64,000 bases of DNA from Alitta virens (lineage: Eukaryota > Annelida > Polychaeta > Phyllodocida > Nereididae), in assembly GCA_932294295.1 (NCBI GenBank), contig OW028581.1, positions 16,338,162 to 16,402,161 on the forward strand. The letters run 5' to 3'. Below, one piece after another: positions 1 to 13,200 of this stretch (within the stretch, counting starts at the first letter, position 1; every line of letters begins with the position of its first letter). Made by a program: the position numbers and the translations under genes. Under the pieces are notes generated by a model that saw only the letters and a list, made by a program, of their open reading frames with translations, did no database searches and was not told where the DNA came from.

Positions 1-133
1 TTTGGGTTAACTGTTATAATTGACCTGGCAACTGGCTAACTTTTGCATTAAGAGTTGAAAAAAGAAACCATGATGGAGCCGATGCCATGTCAGTGGCAGA
101 TCCAGAAAATTTGAGAGGGGGTAAAAGTCGGCG

Positions 134-148
134 CCCCCCCCCCCCCCC
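134..148. repeat. C homopolymer
   Basis: 15 consecutive C bases upstream of the first gene. Confidence 0.95.
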
Positions 149-307
149 ATCTGGATCCGCACCTGCATGTTACTCATTCTTCTAAACAGTTTAGTCTTTT
201 ACATGCATAAGCATAGATACCAAATACCAGCAAAATTAGATTTGGTACAGTGTCATTGAATAACAATCACGTGGTCTGCATTTATTTGTTATAAATAAAT
301 GAAGAAA

Positions 308-575
308 TGACATGGCCTGGTGGTTAGAGCTCTTTAGATTAGAAGGTCCTGGGTTCAAAGTTATAAACCCTGACCATGGCTTGACAGAACTAAGTAGATC
401 CTCCTTGAACCACTACTCCACTTCACCAGGGTGCTGATGGCTATTTGGCTATAGGCAGTAACGGCAATCAATTGTAGAGTGCTGTTTACCTCAGGGAGCT
501 GAGAGAGGCTCATGCATGAACAGTTCTGCCATAACAGACTTTTACCCCACACTGACGTTTCACTATCTAGAATGG
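308..575 (+). repeat. possible old tRNA-derived SINE
   Basis: TGGCCTGGTGGTTAGAG resembles a pol III A box and CCTGGGTTCAAAG a B box at tRNA-like spacing. The downstream body (from about 370) resembles the stretch at 15262-15330, which also has a block like GAACTRAG...ATCCT.CCTGAACCA and then GTGATGGC. No target duplication was found. Confidence 0.35.
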
Positions 576-1158
576 TTAACGCGATATTCACAAATGGATA
601 GGACTACATGTCACACATTGCCAGCAGGGATTGCAGGGACGATATGAATAACAATATCACTGAGAGAGAATAGAATGTTAGAAGAATAATGGGCTTATTA
701 AGTAAAAAATTTAAAGAAAAATTACTTGGGAATTATCCATCTATTGGTTATAACAGTATTAAGTACAAATGCTGACCACACCCATGTCCATCAACACTTT
801 TAATCAAATAGTAACAAAAAAGGTCAGTGCAAAAAGAATATCAATCATAGGCAGTTTTATCGTCGTGATAAACAGTCGGAATTATCAGTATGTTATGCAG
901 TTGGATGTAGAATGTCTTGCCAGACGACAACAGGGTCACAATTAAAAACAGTCTTTTAAAAATTTAGGTCACCTCCTTTAGAGCAAATGAAGACACTGAA
1001 TTTTCTATCACTTTTCGGGAAATGACTTAAGAAGTATGTCCCAGTTGCAAAACAAGGGTGGGTTGAATATTTTAGAAACGGGTGGAGCTTTCTAAATACT
1101 GATATAATAGCAAGGGCATACCCTCCACCACTGCATTTGTATTTCTGTTCAAGTCAAG

Positions 1159-1205
1159 ATGGACAACCCAATCCTTCTTCTCAGCTTCTACATTGCATTC
1201 AGCAG
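1159..1205 (+). CDS. exon 1: start codon and signal peptide
   Basis: ATG at 1159 opens MDNPILLLSFYIAFS, a short n-region and a hydrophobic core typical of a signal peptide. The exon ends in AG before GTATGA (phase 2), which exactly matches the T that opens exon 2. An AT-rich ATATAA lies near 1100 and could be a TATA-like element, but the transcription start is not determined. Confidence 0.8.
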
Positions 1206-4200
1206 GTATGACCTTGCGTTTATATTTTTACCCACTGTCAAAACATTTGCTGAAGGTATTGTAGTTACTATGGTCAAAAGTTGTCAGCCGGGCAGGCGGG
1301 CAAGCTGACGGGTGGGCAGCACACCCTGTTTGTAACTCTACAGTACATTGATGTGCCTTTTGATAATTGACATGTCTCAGTTATGCTTGGGGAAAATATG
1401 CTTAATATAGTGAAGTTGTGCTTTTGGAGTTACATGGTATTAAAATAAACAGAATTATAGCAATGAGTGAAAAATCTGAAGCATATTTTCTCAAACCTAC
1501 ATATCTATATGTATGCTATTATACCACCTACAAGCAGATATGCGGATGTAAAAAGTAGAAATTATAGTGCTTTTACTTTCAAAGTTTAATTTTTACATTT
1601 GTTTTACACTTCGCATAATAATGTAATATGATAAATTTGCTGAAAATTATACTGTTTGCAACATTCCCTAAACCCTGGTACTCCATGTTGCCAACTTTTT
1701 GGAGAATTAAAGTGTATATATATTTTGGAGAATTACAGTGTACAGTATATGTATGTTTCCAAATTTGATAACCTTATTTTTCATTTTCTTTGAATTTACC
1801 AACAGACAGACAAAAGACATTTATTTGGACATAATGTGCAAGTAAAAGTTTGAAAATCAAGAAATTTCCATGGAGACCCACATTAAGGCACTGAATGTCG
1901 TAAGCATGTGGGCCGCCACATTGTAACTTTAACATAAGACAAATACTAAGGAGAAAATGTGAAAATTCATATTTTCCCAAATCTCCACGTCTTAAATTCT
2001 ATTATCATAATGCCTACATGCATGAAATTTAGCTATACAATTGTCTAAATAACACGACTTTCACTTTCAAAACTTTAAAGAGAAATTTATTCTTTATAAT
2101 AATGGAAAATACAGAAAATTTCTCAAATCATTGCAATTGCTACGTGCCTTAAACCCTGGTATATAACGTATGTTTACAATGACATCAATAATATTTTGGA
2201 GAATAAAAGTGCATACATGTACAGTTGCTGTCATAAATGCTTTTATACAGCTGAGTATTATACAAACATTTTATTGTGACAACAACTCTGTGGTAATATT
2301 TACAATCAACAATGGTTTTAGTATAGAGAATATCACGTGAATTAACTGAATCAAGTGCAAATCTGAGGCATAACCACTTTTACAAGGTATTATGAAACAT
2401 TTTTCTTTTATAAAGTCTAATACTGCTGGGTCATAAAAGTACATAAACTAACTTAAATGGCTAATGGTTTGTCCAATAAAATGTTTTACTGCAATGAAAA
2501 AGCTTTGGTATTTTTTCACACACATATTTAGCTAAATTCTGGTGATTTTTACTATTTCTTTTTCTGATTTAAATGATGTCACTGCCCCGAAATTGACTCC
2601 AGCCACTAAATTTCCATTGAATATTTAAGTTTTGCTGTTTTTAACCATTCTAAGATGTCTAATACATTTGAATCAAAACATACTGATGCCTAGCGAGACT
2701 TATAGTCATAGCATTGCCATTTTTGAAGACCCAGTTGCACCCAGGCTTTCAGTTTTCAGTTTTTGATTTGCTGATTTCCAAGCACTCATTCAATTTGTAA
2801 GATACTATCACCTTCAAGAGATTTCCAGGCACACATGCTTCAAACCAGCACCACTGCATAACGCTCCCTTCACCATGTTCAATTTTGCTCACCATAACCT
2901 GATATGACCAATTCTAGTTTTGTCACTCCCCAGAAAGCTTTCCCAGTGTCTGTTAGTAATCATAATCAAGCTGATGAAGGTCTATTCTCATGCAGTGGCA
3001 GTTGTGTTCTTCAGCCCTGGTGGTGATATGTCCATCGAACTGTACTGGCAAAAACTTGCATTTCCTCCGTTTTAAATTCCTAGAATATTTAAACTTTTCA
3101 ACCTAGGTTTTGTTTTGACCTTCCTAAAGTTGATGGAATCTTGAAATATCAATGAATCTTGAAATATCAATGAATGCTGGGCAATCGGCTGAACACTGAA
3201 GTTTGGTTGTACTTGTCTTTTTGCAAAAAGTCGATTATACAAAAACATAAGTCACACTTGGTAACTTTATATCTGATTTTAAACATGGTGAAACATCCTG
3301 GAGTGGCTGAAAGAGATCAAGATAAATATTTGATCAAAGATACCAATTAGATCATGAAAAAAGTTGAGAAAAATATCACCAGAATTTGGCTTCAATATGT
3401 GTGGAAAAGTACATAAAGCTCTAAGACTTCCATTTACACTAACATTGTTTATTGGACAAACCAATAGCTATATTGAAGTTAATTTTTTGTTTTTTGGAAC
3501 TGTCATCTGTAAAGGTAGATGTTTGGAACAGTTGCTTTGTCTGAAAGTTGTGTGTAATTCTTGTGCAGACACAAAATAAGAAATTCAAGAACCAAAAATT
3601 ACTCAGACACTCTGTTAATTAGGTAAAAGACAATCATTGTCATTGTTATGATGCTGGTCATCTAAAGCATTAAAATTAATAATTTGAATTGGGCCAATTT
3701 CATCACATTTTTGAATTTGTTATGAGGATGTGGCCAGGTTGAAACTGTAGGAATCGCCAATGGCAAAAATAACAGAAATTAAAGAACATGCCACGAATAA
3801 CAATTGGTTTAACCCACAAAACTTGTTTATGTCATTGTCATAGCTTGGTAAGCCTTTTGTTTTGCAATTGAACCTGTATTCTTTATTAGAGTAATTTGAT
3901 ATATCGAATTGATAAAAAAATTATAATAATAAATTTGATTAGTGTGACAAACCATATGACTGGATGAACCTCTAAAGAAGACCAGGATTGGGGTCAATGG
4001 TCACATGACAAGAATATCAGACGTTGAGCTCATTAACTAGCAGTTAAAGTTCAGCAGGCTTCCAATATTGATGCGAGAGCCTTACTTTTGACCCCCAACA
4101 AGTAAAATGTTGATTCCATGGACTTGGCTCACAAATATTACCAAATAAAACAAGCCGACAGATTTGTCCAGTCTTCATCAAAATGTGTCCAGTATGCCAG

Positions 4201-7200
4201 GTTACCATTGTCAAACATAGGGTTACTTCTACTAAAATCTTACTTATGTCTGAAATCTAAAATGTCTGAAACATTTTCGGTTTGGCTGTATGATGGTTTT
4301 TTTTTTCTACTTTTTTTTGCCAAGTGCCTAGGCACTTAACCAGTTAATACCCTATGAAAATATGCATAATTATATAATCTTCCTATTTTAACATTTTGCA
4401 CTGAAAAACAGTTCTAATTTTGTGCCCTAATAATTAAGTGTATCGCTGATTACTAAAAAAATTACAAGGTTAGATCTTTTATGTTACTAAATGCTAAATG
4501 ATAATATTTAGTTATTGGGAAAAACTGGTTTTTTGAGGCCGCCATCTTGGATTTATGCTAATTTGGGGGTGTTCCACTACCTGGATTTTCCTTGATTTTT
4601 AGTATGTGTTTCTAGAGGCCCTTGGGGTTCAAATGGCACTGGAATAATTTCTGTTGCAATTTGTTCCGGGTTCAGCCCAATATTTTCATATTCTACTAGC
4701 CTAATAAAACGAAATAAATCATATATATATATATATATATATATATTTATTTATCACTTAATTTGCACTTAATGCCAGCAGAAAAGTAAGTGTATAAATT
4801 GTCTTTTGTCGGTTAAATAATGCATTTTTACTCATAAAATTCCCTGAATTTTTTTCTTCAATTAAACGGAGTTGTACATGGTTTTACACAACTCTGTTTA
4901 CTACCTTATAACACTGTTTATACTTGCATAGCAAGTGGTAATTTTACACTCTTTTCAATTGCCTAGCAATGAAGTAGATGAGAAGTAAATATTGATACAA
5001 CTACAAGTCCAACCAGCTTAATAATTCACCAACCAACTTAATGTAAATACTTGAAATTTGTAGACAGGAAAGCAGTGAACCAAGTGGTTATTGTATTTTA
5101 TGACAAAATAAATTACACCCCCCCCCCCCCCATTGACAGGTGGTGGGTCTTGATCATCAAGAAATAACATCTTTAGTTATTAAAACATATAATTATGAGT
5201 TTTCGGTCAAAGATAATTGATGTAATTTAATATAAATATAAGAGTTGTACATTCATGCTTGTACAAGTGTATCAGATTACAATTTAATCCACAACAAGTG
5301 TGAACTGCCCACAAACGGCAGTGTACTACTACTACCTGTTGAGTTGAGAAATGGTAACTTTTCAAGTAAATGTTAAAAATGTGTAGAACTTTGCAAAGGG
5401 ACAGAAATTTTGGACAATGTTTTATTTACAGTGTAAATGAAGCCATCCTGTATACTTCTCCAGAACCTGAAGCATATGAATATGAAGCTATTTCACCTGC
5501 AGCTGTAACTGCATTTGACGAATATGATGATGGTAGTATTGCATACTCTGACTACTCCGATAATATCTTACAAGATACCGTCCATGTAAGCTTGAATTAA
5601 TTTGGCTCGTTTCTTAGCAACGCTTCAGAATCATGCAAATCTATGCAATCTGCTCCATTAATAGTTTAGTTTCTAATTTCCCCATGTATTGACACCCCGG
5701 GTTCAAATCATGTACTAATATGTGAATGCCTCCTCATAGCAGCTTAAAATAACAATTTGGTTAACATATTTGAAATGTTTAAGATTAAACTGATACTCAC
5801 AACTAAACTAAGAAGGTTGAAGCTTTCGCCTGACATCCGCCAGGCTTTTTCTGCAAATGAGTATGTCGGCCTTATCACGATTTAGATTTGGAGCTTGCTG
5901 CCTGATGCACATGGCCTCTTAGAATCCTCTTTGCGACCATCTAGGTTCAGTGTCCAAAACTCTATTTTTCTAATCCAGTTGATGATGGTGATTCACCACA
6001 TGGACTCCAACTGGTGATGATTCAAGTTGGTTAACATGGCAATAGGTCTGCATTGCTATGTTGCCTAACTGATGTTGGCCCAACATATGAAAAGGTCTTT
6101 ATTATTATGTTGCTTAGCAATAGGTCTGGATTGCTATGTTGCCTAACTGATGTTGGCCCAACACAAGGAAAAAGATCTGCATTGTCACGTTGCTTGGCTG
6201 ATGTATAGAGAGCTCAGGATGTGGATGTATGCTTTGAGTGTAGTTATCACAGCTTTGTGACACAACAATTGTCAATGCTAGAAAATGTTTATTAAAATTC
6301 AATTGCTAACAAGATGCTAAAGGTTTAACCTCAGAGAAATTTATCTATGGGAAGGTTTAATGTCTACTAGATCCAAAATGTTACTATTCACTGAAAGGAA
6401 TGCAGTGCAATAGTTATTGATGTGCTGTGGTGATTTCTTTAACATGATGGAGCTGCTTTGAAGTTTGTAAGTTTAATTCATTAAACCATGATAACTTTGA
6501 TGTATTTATACTTTTGCCAAATGTGTATGTCTCATGATAGCTACAATAATACATTCTAAATGTACTATATAATCAAACAGTTTACCCAAGTATGCATGTT
6601 TTCATGTCTTGTTAGGATTGTATGACTTTATGTGTATTTATGCTTATGTTTCTGCTTTACAGATTCACCAGTAAGTCAACCCTATTCTGCATGAAATAAA
6701 CACTTAGTTCCATCAGCTCAAGTTTGATCTTCTTCAGGGCCGTCACAGTCACCTTGCTTTGTTGATGTTGGCCCGACATATGGAAAAATGTCTGCATTGT
6801 TATGTTGCTTAACTGATGTTGACATATGGAAAAATGTCTGCATTGTTATGTTGCTTAACTGATGTTGACATATGGAAAAATGTCTGCATTGTTATGCTGC
6901 TTAACTGATGTTGACATATGGAAAAATGTCTGCATTGTTATGCTGCTTAACTGATGTTGACATATGGAAAAAGGTTGGCATTGTTATGTTGCTTAACTGA
7001 TGTTGACATATGGAAAAAGGTTGGCATTATTATGTTGCTTAACTGATGTTGACATATGGAAAAAGGTTGGCATTGTTATGTTGCTTAACTGATGTTGACA
7101 TATGGAAAAAGGTTGGCATTGTTATGTTGCTTAACTGATGTTGACATATGGAAAAAGGTTGGCATTGTTATGTTGCTTAACTGATGTTGACATATGGAAA

Positions 7201-10200
7201 AAGGATGGCATTGTTATGTTGCTTAACTGATGTTGACATATGGAAAAAGGTTGGCATTATTATGTTGCTTAACTGATGTTGACATATGGAAAAAGGTTGG
7301 CATTGCTATGATGTACAAGTCCTGTTCTCACTTCCACGATTTTGACTAGCATATTCCTAAGGCATTATTAGAGGTTGGCTTTATGATTGGGAGCCATCTT
7401 AACATGTCAAAGCCTATCTGGAGGCTTCTTCAGAGTCGATTCAAAATTTCTTTCATGGCCCTACTACTTCAGGAATTTGTGGGTCCTTCACAGCTTATTG
7501 TGCTATGTCATAGGTCGTCGGACAGCATAGGTAGTCGTAATCTTTCTGGGTGGCATCGTGTTTGATCCTCATATGATGTAGTTCAGGTTGATCCGGCTAG
7601 GAGCCACATATATTCTATGATGATCTACATCAGTTGTCATAATAATTTGTCAAAAAACCTAGCCTTGTCATACAATTACTTTACTTTGTTGTCATATAAA
7701 CATAGACAGACTGCAGCCATCTTAGTTGCATAGTATTGTGTATTATTTGTTGCTCTTCCTAGCAAGGTCGTAGCTAATTAACATTTTGACATCATTAAAG
7801 CCACGGATGATGGCAATACTAAGATAAGGATCAATCAGCACCATATTATTGGTGGATCTTGAAAGGCCCAACATACGGAAATAGGTTGGCATTGTCACAT
7901 TGGTGAGCTGTTTGACTGTCATCAAAATCTCAGCTCGTTGGTATCATGGAAATTCAGACACAGCAAATCTATCAGTTTCCAGGAGATCCATTCAAAGATG
8001 TGAAAGTCAAAACCACTCTTGTAAGTAAGTATGTAATTTATTGCAACTGATAATACATTATATTGTGGAGTTGAAATGTGAAAAAAAAAAGATATACCAC
8101 AGTAAAACTGATTATATACAAACATAAAATATTGGGCATATAAAAGATTACAAAATAGGTTGATTAATCATCGAGTGGGTCCGAGTTTGCATTCAATAAT
8201 TACACTAGTATCGTCTACGTACTTAATACATTAGTCAATACATGATTTGGAGGACATAAGTCATTTATGTGAGCAACGAAAATAAGTGGGCCCATCAAAG
8301 TACCTTGAGGTCATCCAGCGGTCATTCTTGAAACATCGGACACCTATGGACTAAGTTTTACAGACTGGCTCCGATCGCTCAGAAAACTAGCTGTCCAGCT
8401 AACAAGGCTATCATGGATACCCAAAGCACTTAACTTACTCAGAACTATGGAGCAGTCCAACAAATCAAAAGCCTTGGCAAAGTCGACCAGTAACAACCTC
8501 ACATGTGTTCCCGAGTGGTCTTTCATCTTAGCTATGTAATCAAGGGGGCCAGCAAGGAAATGGGCGAAATCTTTGAGAACCCATGCAGGTATAGTGTCAG
8601 GTCCAGTACAGTTAGTTTCATTAAAAATGGCCTGTCTGTCAAATTGAAAATTAAAACAAAGCTGTGATAGCTGGCTACTCAAAACTAGATCTAAAAGTAC
8701 TTATTTATGATAGAATAGATTAGTTTCTTACAATTACCAAGGTTTATATTTATATTGTGATAGATGTAAGCAGATTATTAGCTCTAGAAGTGGACAGAAG
8801 CAGCTGGCTTTAGCATGTTTAGACCACAGCCAGGTACAGGTCGCTACAGACAGCTGGAGTTGACAGTATTTTATAAAACTAACTGCAGCTTTGTTTGTCT
8901 TCAAAGAAGAGGAACAGTCTTCAACATCACTTGTATCCAGTAAATACTCATCAAGAAGTACAAATGAGCTTAGCATATAGAGATTATCATCTGAAATAGC
9001 ATGTAGATGGCTCCCCCCAGAGGCAAAGAAGTCATTGATCTTGTTGGCTAAGGCTGACCAGTTTCCTTCACATTCCACATATGCCATGTTATGCCATGCA
9101 TATACATTGGTAGATAGACAGAGCAGTTTTTTCATGCTTTTCCACCAACTTCTGCTGTCAGAGACCTTCAGACGAGCAACTTGTTTGCTGTAGAATACAT
9201 ATTCAAGTTTCTTGGACAAACAATTAATTTTATTCCCTTCGACATCGATATGTTTTGAAGTCTCCATTTACAAATGCAAATTGCCGCCTGGTAATCAGTG
9301 ACTTGAAATGGTCTGTGACACATGGCTTGTCTTTGCTATGGCGTTTGACAAGTTTAGTTGAAAAGAATCGGTCCATCAGATTAGACATTGTCTCTGTGAA
9401 AAACGTGAGCTTCTCATGATATGACTGCATTTTGTATAAAGTCTCCCATTTAATGCGAGACATCTCGCAGTAGAGCCTGACCTTTTCGTTGTGACCCTTG
9501 ACTCTTGTAACACACGTTTGTTCAGTACCCATGTCATATGAAGAATCTCTGCTTGGGTGACTCACAAAAGCATTGTGGTCTGACGAGCCAACTGGTGGAG
9601 CAAAAATTGGCAACATATCTGTGAAATATTTGTCAAGAATTGCACTGCTGTGTCGGGCTTCTTATTATTTGCTTAACCGTCAAGTGGGGTACCAGCAAAC
9701 GGTTAGTGATAGAAATCCCCTACTAAAAGCAGTCTACTGTAAGGGTGATGTTTTTTTATGTAGTCAACAAAGATAATAATATGATTACTCATACTTCTAT
9801 GGCCTTCGGATGTGGTGGCAGTATGGTAAATTACTCTAAGTACGTTTTACTAAACTTGCACGGCATCTTGTTGGACCAAACAGTGAGCCAGAGCGTTTCA
9901 AAACTTTCATATTGAGCAGCAGAGTATGGGCCAAATTTATAACACAAAAGTCCTCATTTGATGTGGCAGAAAAATGTTTCAGTTTTTTTACACTTTAGAT
10001 AGAAAAAAGAATTACTGAGTTTACTTAATATGGCATTCATACTTCAGACATTAATAGCAGAAGACTAAGCCTGAGTTTACTTAATATGGCATTCATACTT
10101 CAGACATTAATAGGGGAAAACTAAGCCTGAGTTTACTTAATATGGCATTCATACTTCAGACATTAATAGCGGAAGACTAAGCCTGAGTTTACTTAATATG

Positions 10201-13200
10201 GCATTCATACTTCAGACATTAATAGCGGAAGACTAAGCCTGGGTTTACTTAATATGGCATTCATACTTCAGACATTAATAGCGGAAGACTAAGCCTGAGT
10301 TTACTTAATATGGCATTCATACTTCAGACATTAATAGCGGAAGACTAAGCCTGAGTTTACTTAATATGGCATTCATACTTCAGACATTAATAACGGAAGA
10401 CTAAGCCTGAGTTTACTTAATATGGCATTCATACTTCAGACATTAATAGCGGAGGACTAAGCCTGAGTTTACTTAATATGGCATTCATACTTCAGACAAT
10501 AATAGCAGAAGACTAAGCCTGAGTTTACTTAATATGGCATTCATACTTCAGACATTAATAGCAGAAGACTAAGCCTGAGTTTACTTAATATGGCATTCAT
10601 ACTTCAGACATTAATAGCAGAAGACTAAGCCTGAGTTTATTTAATATGGCATTCATACTTCAGACATTAATAGCAGAAGACTAAGCCTGAGTTTACTTAA
10701 TATGGCATTCATACTTCAGACATTAATAGCAGAAGACTAAGCCTGAGTTTACTTAATATGGCATTCATACTTCAGACATTAATAGCAGAAGACTAAGCTA
10801 AACCAATTCAACCTTGCTTGAAAAAGACAGTTTTAAATTTATTTTTTGACTGTGTATACTTTTGTACCTCCCTGATCAGAGCGTCCTGTTGAGATGTTCT
10901 GCGGAAGATAAGGTCAAAGTGCTTGAACCACAGGAAAAATGATGGATCATAGCGGTAGACTGAGCTATGATGAATGAAACATCTTTTGAACATTTAAGAA
11001 AACATCCAAATTTTATGGGGTGTTTTAGTTAACAAAACTTCAAATTCAAGGGGTAAATACTTTGTCCTAGTTGATTAAGGTCCTTGAAACTCAGAATCCA
11101 CAATAATGCAAAATTCAGACCAACTGGTTTGACTGAGTCTTCCCATGATAATGCAGAGCTGACCACCTCAAGGTCAACCACTAGCCCACATGCATGAAAC
11201 AATACATCATGGACTATTTTTGCTTGTGGCAGATATATTAAATTTTCATTAGAATTTTTCTTGTTTTATGTTATTATAGGCATGTTTGTTCAACAGCTAG
11301 AATGGCATTCTGTGGACCTCGTCTATAAATATAAGAAATTTCATTGCATGCATGCGAGTACTCAAATTCACAAGAACAAGATTAAAACAGATTTATATAT
11401 ATAATAAAGAATGATTAGGTTAATAACCTGATTGTGTAAGATATCTAGGATAACATAAATAATCATTGTGCTATGTGATGTAAACAGTTTGGTCTAACTC
11501 CAGTAACAACCAGAACCGATCTCACAGACTTGGAAGCTAAACTTCAGAGGACGTCATGTGAATCCAGACTCCAATTCGTTAAGGCAGCCCTCAATAAGAA
11601 TCCTGGACTAACATGATGTCATCTGGCATTGAGTTTCAAAGTCTATGAAATTGGCTTTAAACATAGTACGGACAGATTGTTTTCTATTATACAGAAATGG
11701 CTCAACCCTTCCCATGGCTCCATCTTTGGAGGCAAGCCAGTGCGTGTGGTTGGGGTGACCTCACCTGATGCTGTAGTATGTGAAATCAATGGAGTGACAA
11801 GATCTGGCAGAAGAGTTGGTCCAAATGAGGCAGAGTGTATTACACCACCTCTTGAAGATGATGACTTGCGCCAGAGCGTGCCTGTCCGGGTTTCTCAAGA
11901 CAACGGAGCAAGTTACATGGACTTTCATCGATTTACATATGGTACCTAGACAGTTTCTAATTAATATATGTCTATGTAGTGCAAAATTTCAACTCTTGTG
12001 TATGCATGGGTACTGGAAACAAAGTCATCTAAAACCCACCCACTAAAAAAACTACCCTAATAAATCGGGTCAACTATTTGCAATGAAACAAGATGATTAT
12101 ATTCATGTTATGTGACTTTATTTGACACCTGATTGGCCAGTTCAGCTCTGGGCTTCCAACCGCTGGGTCCCGGGTTCGATTCCCGTCGAGCCTAAGTTGG
12201 ATGGTTGTTTCATCCTTCGTCTCATTGCCATGGCCTCTGCCTGTCCTAATTAGCCCAACTGGTGCAGAAATACAGGACGTAAAGCCCTAATCACACACAC
12301 ACACAGCCAGGACAAAATCCAAACTTGCTTTCCAGTGTAACTGGGATCATTGATAACTGAAGAAAACATACTCTTTTCCTCCCACTTACTATAAAAATCC
12401 TAGAAGTATTACCGCCCCTTGGTGATATGCCTTGAGTGTCAAATTTGGTCCTGACACCAATTGAAAGTCTAGCTGCCAGAGGAGTAGATTTTTCTTGAAA
12501 GTTGGTTGGAATACAGGCCTATTTTGCCCTTCATACCATGTCTTTCACTCGCAAAAGTTGCCACGGTCAATACTATGTTTTGCAGTTTGACACACGTACT
12601 GATAAATGTGATATGAAGTTTATACCAAAGAACAAATGACCAAAAACAAAAGAGTGCCGAAAAAGTAAATTTTTGTTGTGAATTTCAGGGTGGGGCATGA
12701 TTGCATTGATCATCCTCCTCTTCCCAAAAAGTGGGGTTACACATATTTGTTACGTAAAAACAGCAACAGTAGGCAAAACAAAGACAAATTTAAAGATTGA
12801 CAATTTAATACCATTAAAAACAACCATACAAATCAGTATAAATCAATATACATTCAGAAATAAATATTCTAACTCAGTCTTTTAAAATGATGAGAGTCCT
12901 TTATATACTTGCTAAATAGCAATAACATTGTGATTATGATGATGATGATAATAATGATGTAGGAATATATTTAGCTTTAAGTATTTAGAAATGACTTAAT
13001 TCTCTTTTTAAAAGTGTGTAGGCTGCAAAGGTTGTCTATTTTATTTACAAGAGAGTTCTGCTCTCTGACACTTTGAAATCGCAGTTTTTTTTTAAATTGA
13101 TGTTTTACATTTCTGCACTTTTGTGAGAGAGAAGAGTGATAGAGAGAATATGTTTTATTTGACCATATATAAATACAATTTCATGTACATACAGGTCAGG

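Larger units (their letters stand above)
1..1158. other. 5' intergenic region
   Basis: Upstream of the AMOP-vWD gene. It has a C homopolymer at 134-148 and a SINE-like stretch near 308-570. Otherwise no coding exon is recognised. The promoter should lie in the last few hundred bases, but no motif decides it. Confidence 0.5.

Noticed and set aside
6662..6669. Eight-base microexon between TTTCTGCTTTACAG and GTAAGT
   Set aside because: Both splice sites look good, but an 8-nt exon shifts the frame before the IPT exon; the frame is intact without it.
6757..7310. CRISPR-like array appearance of the regular repeats
   Set aside because: There are no unique spacers: the units are contiguous 46-bp tandem copies in a eukaryotic intron.
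11490..11620. Possible extra exon upstream of the IPT exon
   Set aside because: The sequence is repeated at 37900-38020, and inclusion would break the phase between exons 2 and 3.
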